Assembly (NCBI GenBank): GCA_964487685.1
Contig: CAZASA010000126.1
Location: 1-5,416 of the forward strand
DNA length: 5,416 bases
Source: JABDGZ01 sp964487685
GTDB taxonomy: Bacteria > Omnitrophota > Gorgyraeia > Zapsychrales > Fredricksoniimonadaceae
Direction of reading: 5' to 3'
Under the pieces are notes generated by a model that worked only from the letters and a program-made list of their open reading frames with translations, was not told the origin of the DNA and did no database searches. This document shows, one piece after another, positions 4,590 through 5,416 of this stretch; the stretch's first letter is position 1; every line of letters begins with the position of its first letter. A program made the position numbers and the translations under genes.

Positions 4590-5416
4590 TTACGATCTTT
4601 TCTTGATAACACGCGCCGGAATACCTACAGCAACCATCCCGGCTGGAATATTCTTGCCCCGAGCCACCACTGAACCCGCCCCGACGATCGCCTTGGCGCC
4701 TATCTTGTTGGGTGCGACCAGGATCGCATCTGAACCGATGAACGCCTGCGCTCCGATCACTGTCTTATTCTTGTTGATACCGTCAAAATTCGCTGTCACC
4801 ACCCCGGCGCCGATATTCGCCCCTTGGCCCACCGTGGCATCGCCTAAAAATGAAAAATGTTTTTGAAAAACCCCTGACCCCATCGAGGTCCTTGATACTT
4901 CCGCAAAATTGCCGATCTCAACCCCGTTACTGATCGATGTGCCGGGACGGATATGGGCCATAGGTCCGATCGAGCAATTCTTCCCGATCCGCACATCCGT
5001 ATGAATGACCGTCATGGGATGGATCACCGTGTCCCTGCCGATCGTCACTCCTGCCTCAATAAAGGTCGTCAACGGGTCAATGACCGTCACTCCGGCCAGC
5101 ATATGCCCTGACAATATCCTTCGACGGATAATGGCCTGGGCAACGGTTAAGTCTTCACGGGTATTGATCCCAAAGGCGGATGTTTCATCCGGCGTTGTAA
5201 AAGTCGTGACGTTTTTACCGCGAGCTAATAGCAATCCAACGACATCCGTCAAATAAAATTCTTTTTTACCGGGGTTTAATTCGACCCTTTTTAAAGCTTC
5301 GAAAAGATCTTTCGACTTGAAACAATAAACTCCGACATTGATCTCTTTGATCTTATCCTGCAGCGGAGAGGCATCTTTCTGCTCGCAGATGGCCTGAATT
5401 TCCCCTCGACTGTCAC
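4590..5416 (-). CDS. glmU: Bifunctional UDP-GlcNAc pyrophosphorylase / GlcN-1-P acetyltransferase, C-terminal part
   Basis: GlmU acetylates glucosamine 1-phosphate and then uridylylates it to UDP-GlcNAc, the precursor of peptidoglycan and lipopolysaccharide. The frame is open to the window edge, giving 274 residues of a protein usually about 450 long; no true start lies in the window, and a TTG at 5252 is internal. The end of the uridylyltransferase domain is visible: CEQKDAS, EINVGVYCF, EFYLTD (about 51-56) and GINTRED (about 82-88), with the Glu and Asn residues that bind UDP-GlcNAc. A left-handed beta-helix follows with repeated (I/V)G-type hexapeptides. E. coli-equivalent R333, H363 (catalytic), N377, N386 and K392 are present at fragment residues 156, 186, 200, 209 and 215. 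K351 is replaced by Ser (174) and Y366 by Phe (189). prs follows 31 bp downstream. Confidence 0.94.
   Translation of the reverse strand, partial: DSRGEIQAICEQKDASPLQDKIKEINVGVYCFKSKDLFEALKRVELNPGKKEFYLTDVVGLLLARGKNVTTFTTPDETSAFGINTREDLTVAQAIIRRRILSGHMLAGVTVIDPLTTFIEAGVTIGRDTVIHPMTVIHTDVRIGKNCSIGPMAHIRPGTSISNGVEIGNFAEVSRTSMGSGVFQKHFSFLGDATVGQGANIGAGVVTANFDGINKNKTVIGAQAFIGSDAILVAPNKIGAKAIVGAGSVVARGKNIPAGMVAVGIPARVIKKRS

Noticed and set aside
4559..4612. Longer prs start at 4612
   Set aside because: It would overlap glmU, adds 18 residues with no family match, and lies upstream of the good Shine-Dalgarno site serving the ATG at 4558.
4590..5252. glmU as a short gene starting at the TTG at 5252
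   Set aside because: The frame stays open upstream to the window edge with clear GlmU sequence (EINVGVYCF, EFYLTD), so the TTG is an internal Leu codon.

Overview
The window is a single run of nine protein genes, all on the minus strand, of the conserved bacterial housekeeping cluster glmU-prs-rplY(ctc)-pth-rpsF-ssb-rpsR-rplI-dnaB. Transcription runs from high to low coordinates. The two end genes are cut by the window: glmU lacks its N-terminal part and dnaB lacks everything after its N-terminal domain. This gene order is shared by many distant bacterial phyla, so it identifies a bacterial chromosome but not a lineage. An exact 100-N scaffold gap, moderate GC content and a dispersed GTCATTCCCGC-type hairpin repeat would suit a draft or metagenome-derived genome of an uncultured bacterium. 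Omnitrophota-like is my guess only, at low confidence.

Layout from transcription start to end: glmU (5416-4590, partial), then prs (4558-3608) after 31 bp, then rplY (3586-2834) after 21 bp. pth (2837-2259) and rpsF (2262-1948) each start in a 4-nt ATGA overlap with the gene before. ssb (1932-1504) follows after 15 bp and rpsR (1502-1185) after 1 bp. The 235-bp rpsR-rplI interval (1184-950) is the only sizeable intergenic region. It holds a palindromic repeat, three exact copies of a 26-bp tandem unit and the 100-N gap. rplI (949-503) and dnaB (488-1, partial) follow, 14 bp apart.

The genes link precursor supply (GlmU: UDP-GlcNAc for the cell envelope; Prs: PRPP for nucleotides), translation (bL25, peptidyl-tRNA hydrolase, bS6, bS18, bL9) and replication (SSB, DnaB). 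No promoter or ordinary intergenic terminator is visible. Overlapping starts and Shine-Dalgarno sites lying in upstream gene ends point to translational coupling.

I found no new multi-gene system. The points most worth a second look are a long terminator-like hairpin inside the start of dnaB, the 26-bp tandem array beside the assembly gap, an SSB C-terminus without the usual Pro-Phe end, and substitutions at ligand-binding positions of the GlmU acetyltransferase domain.
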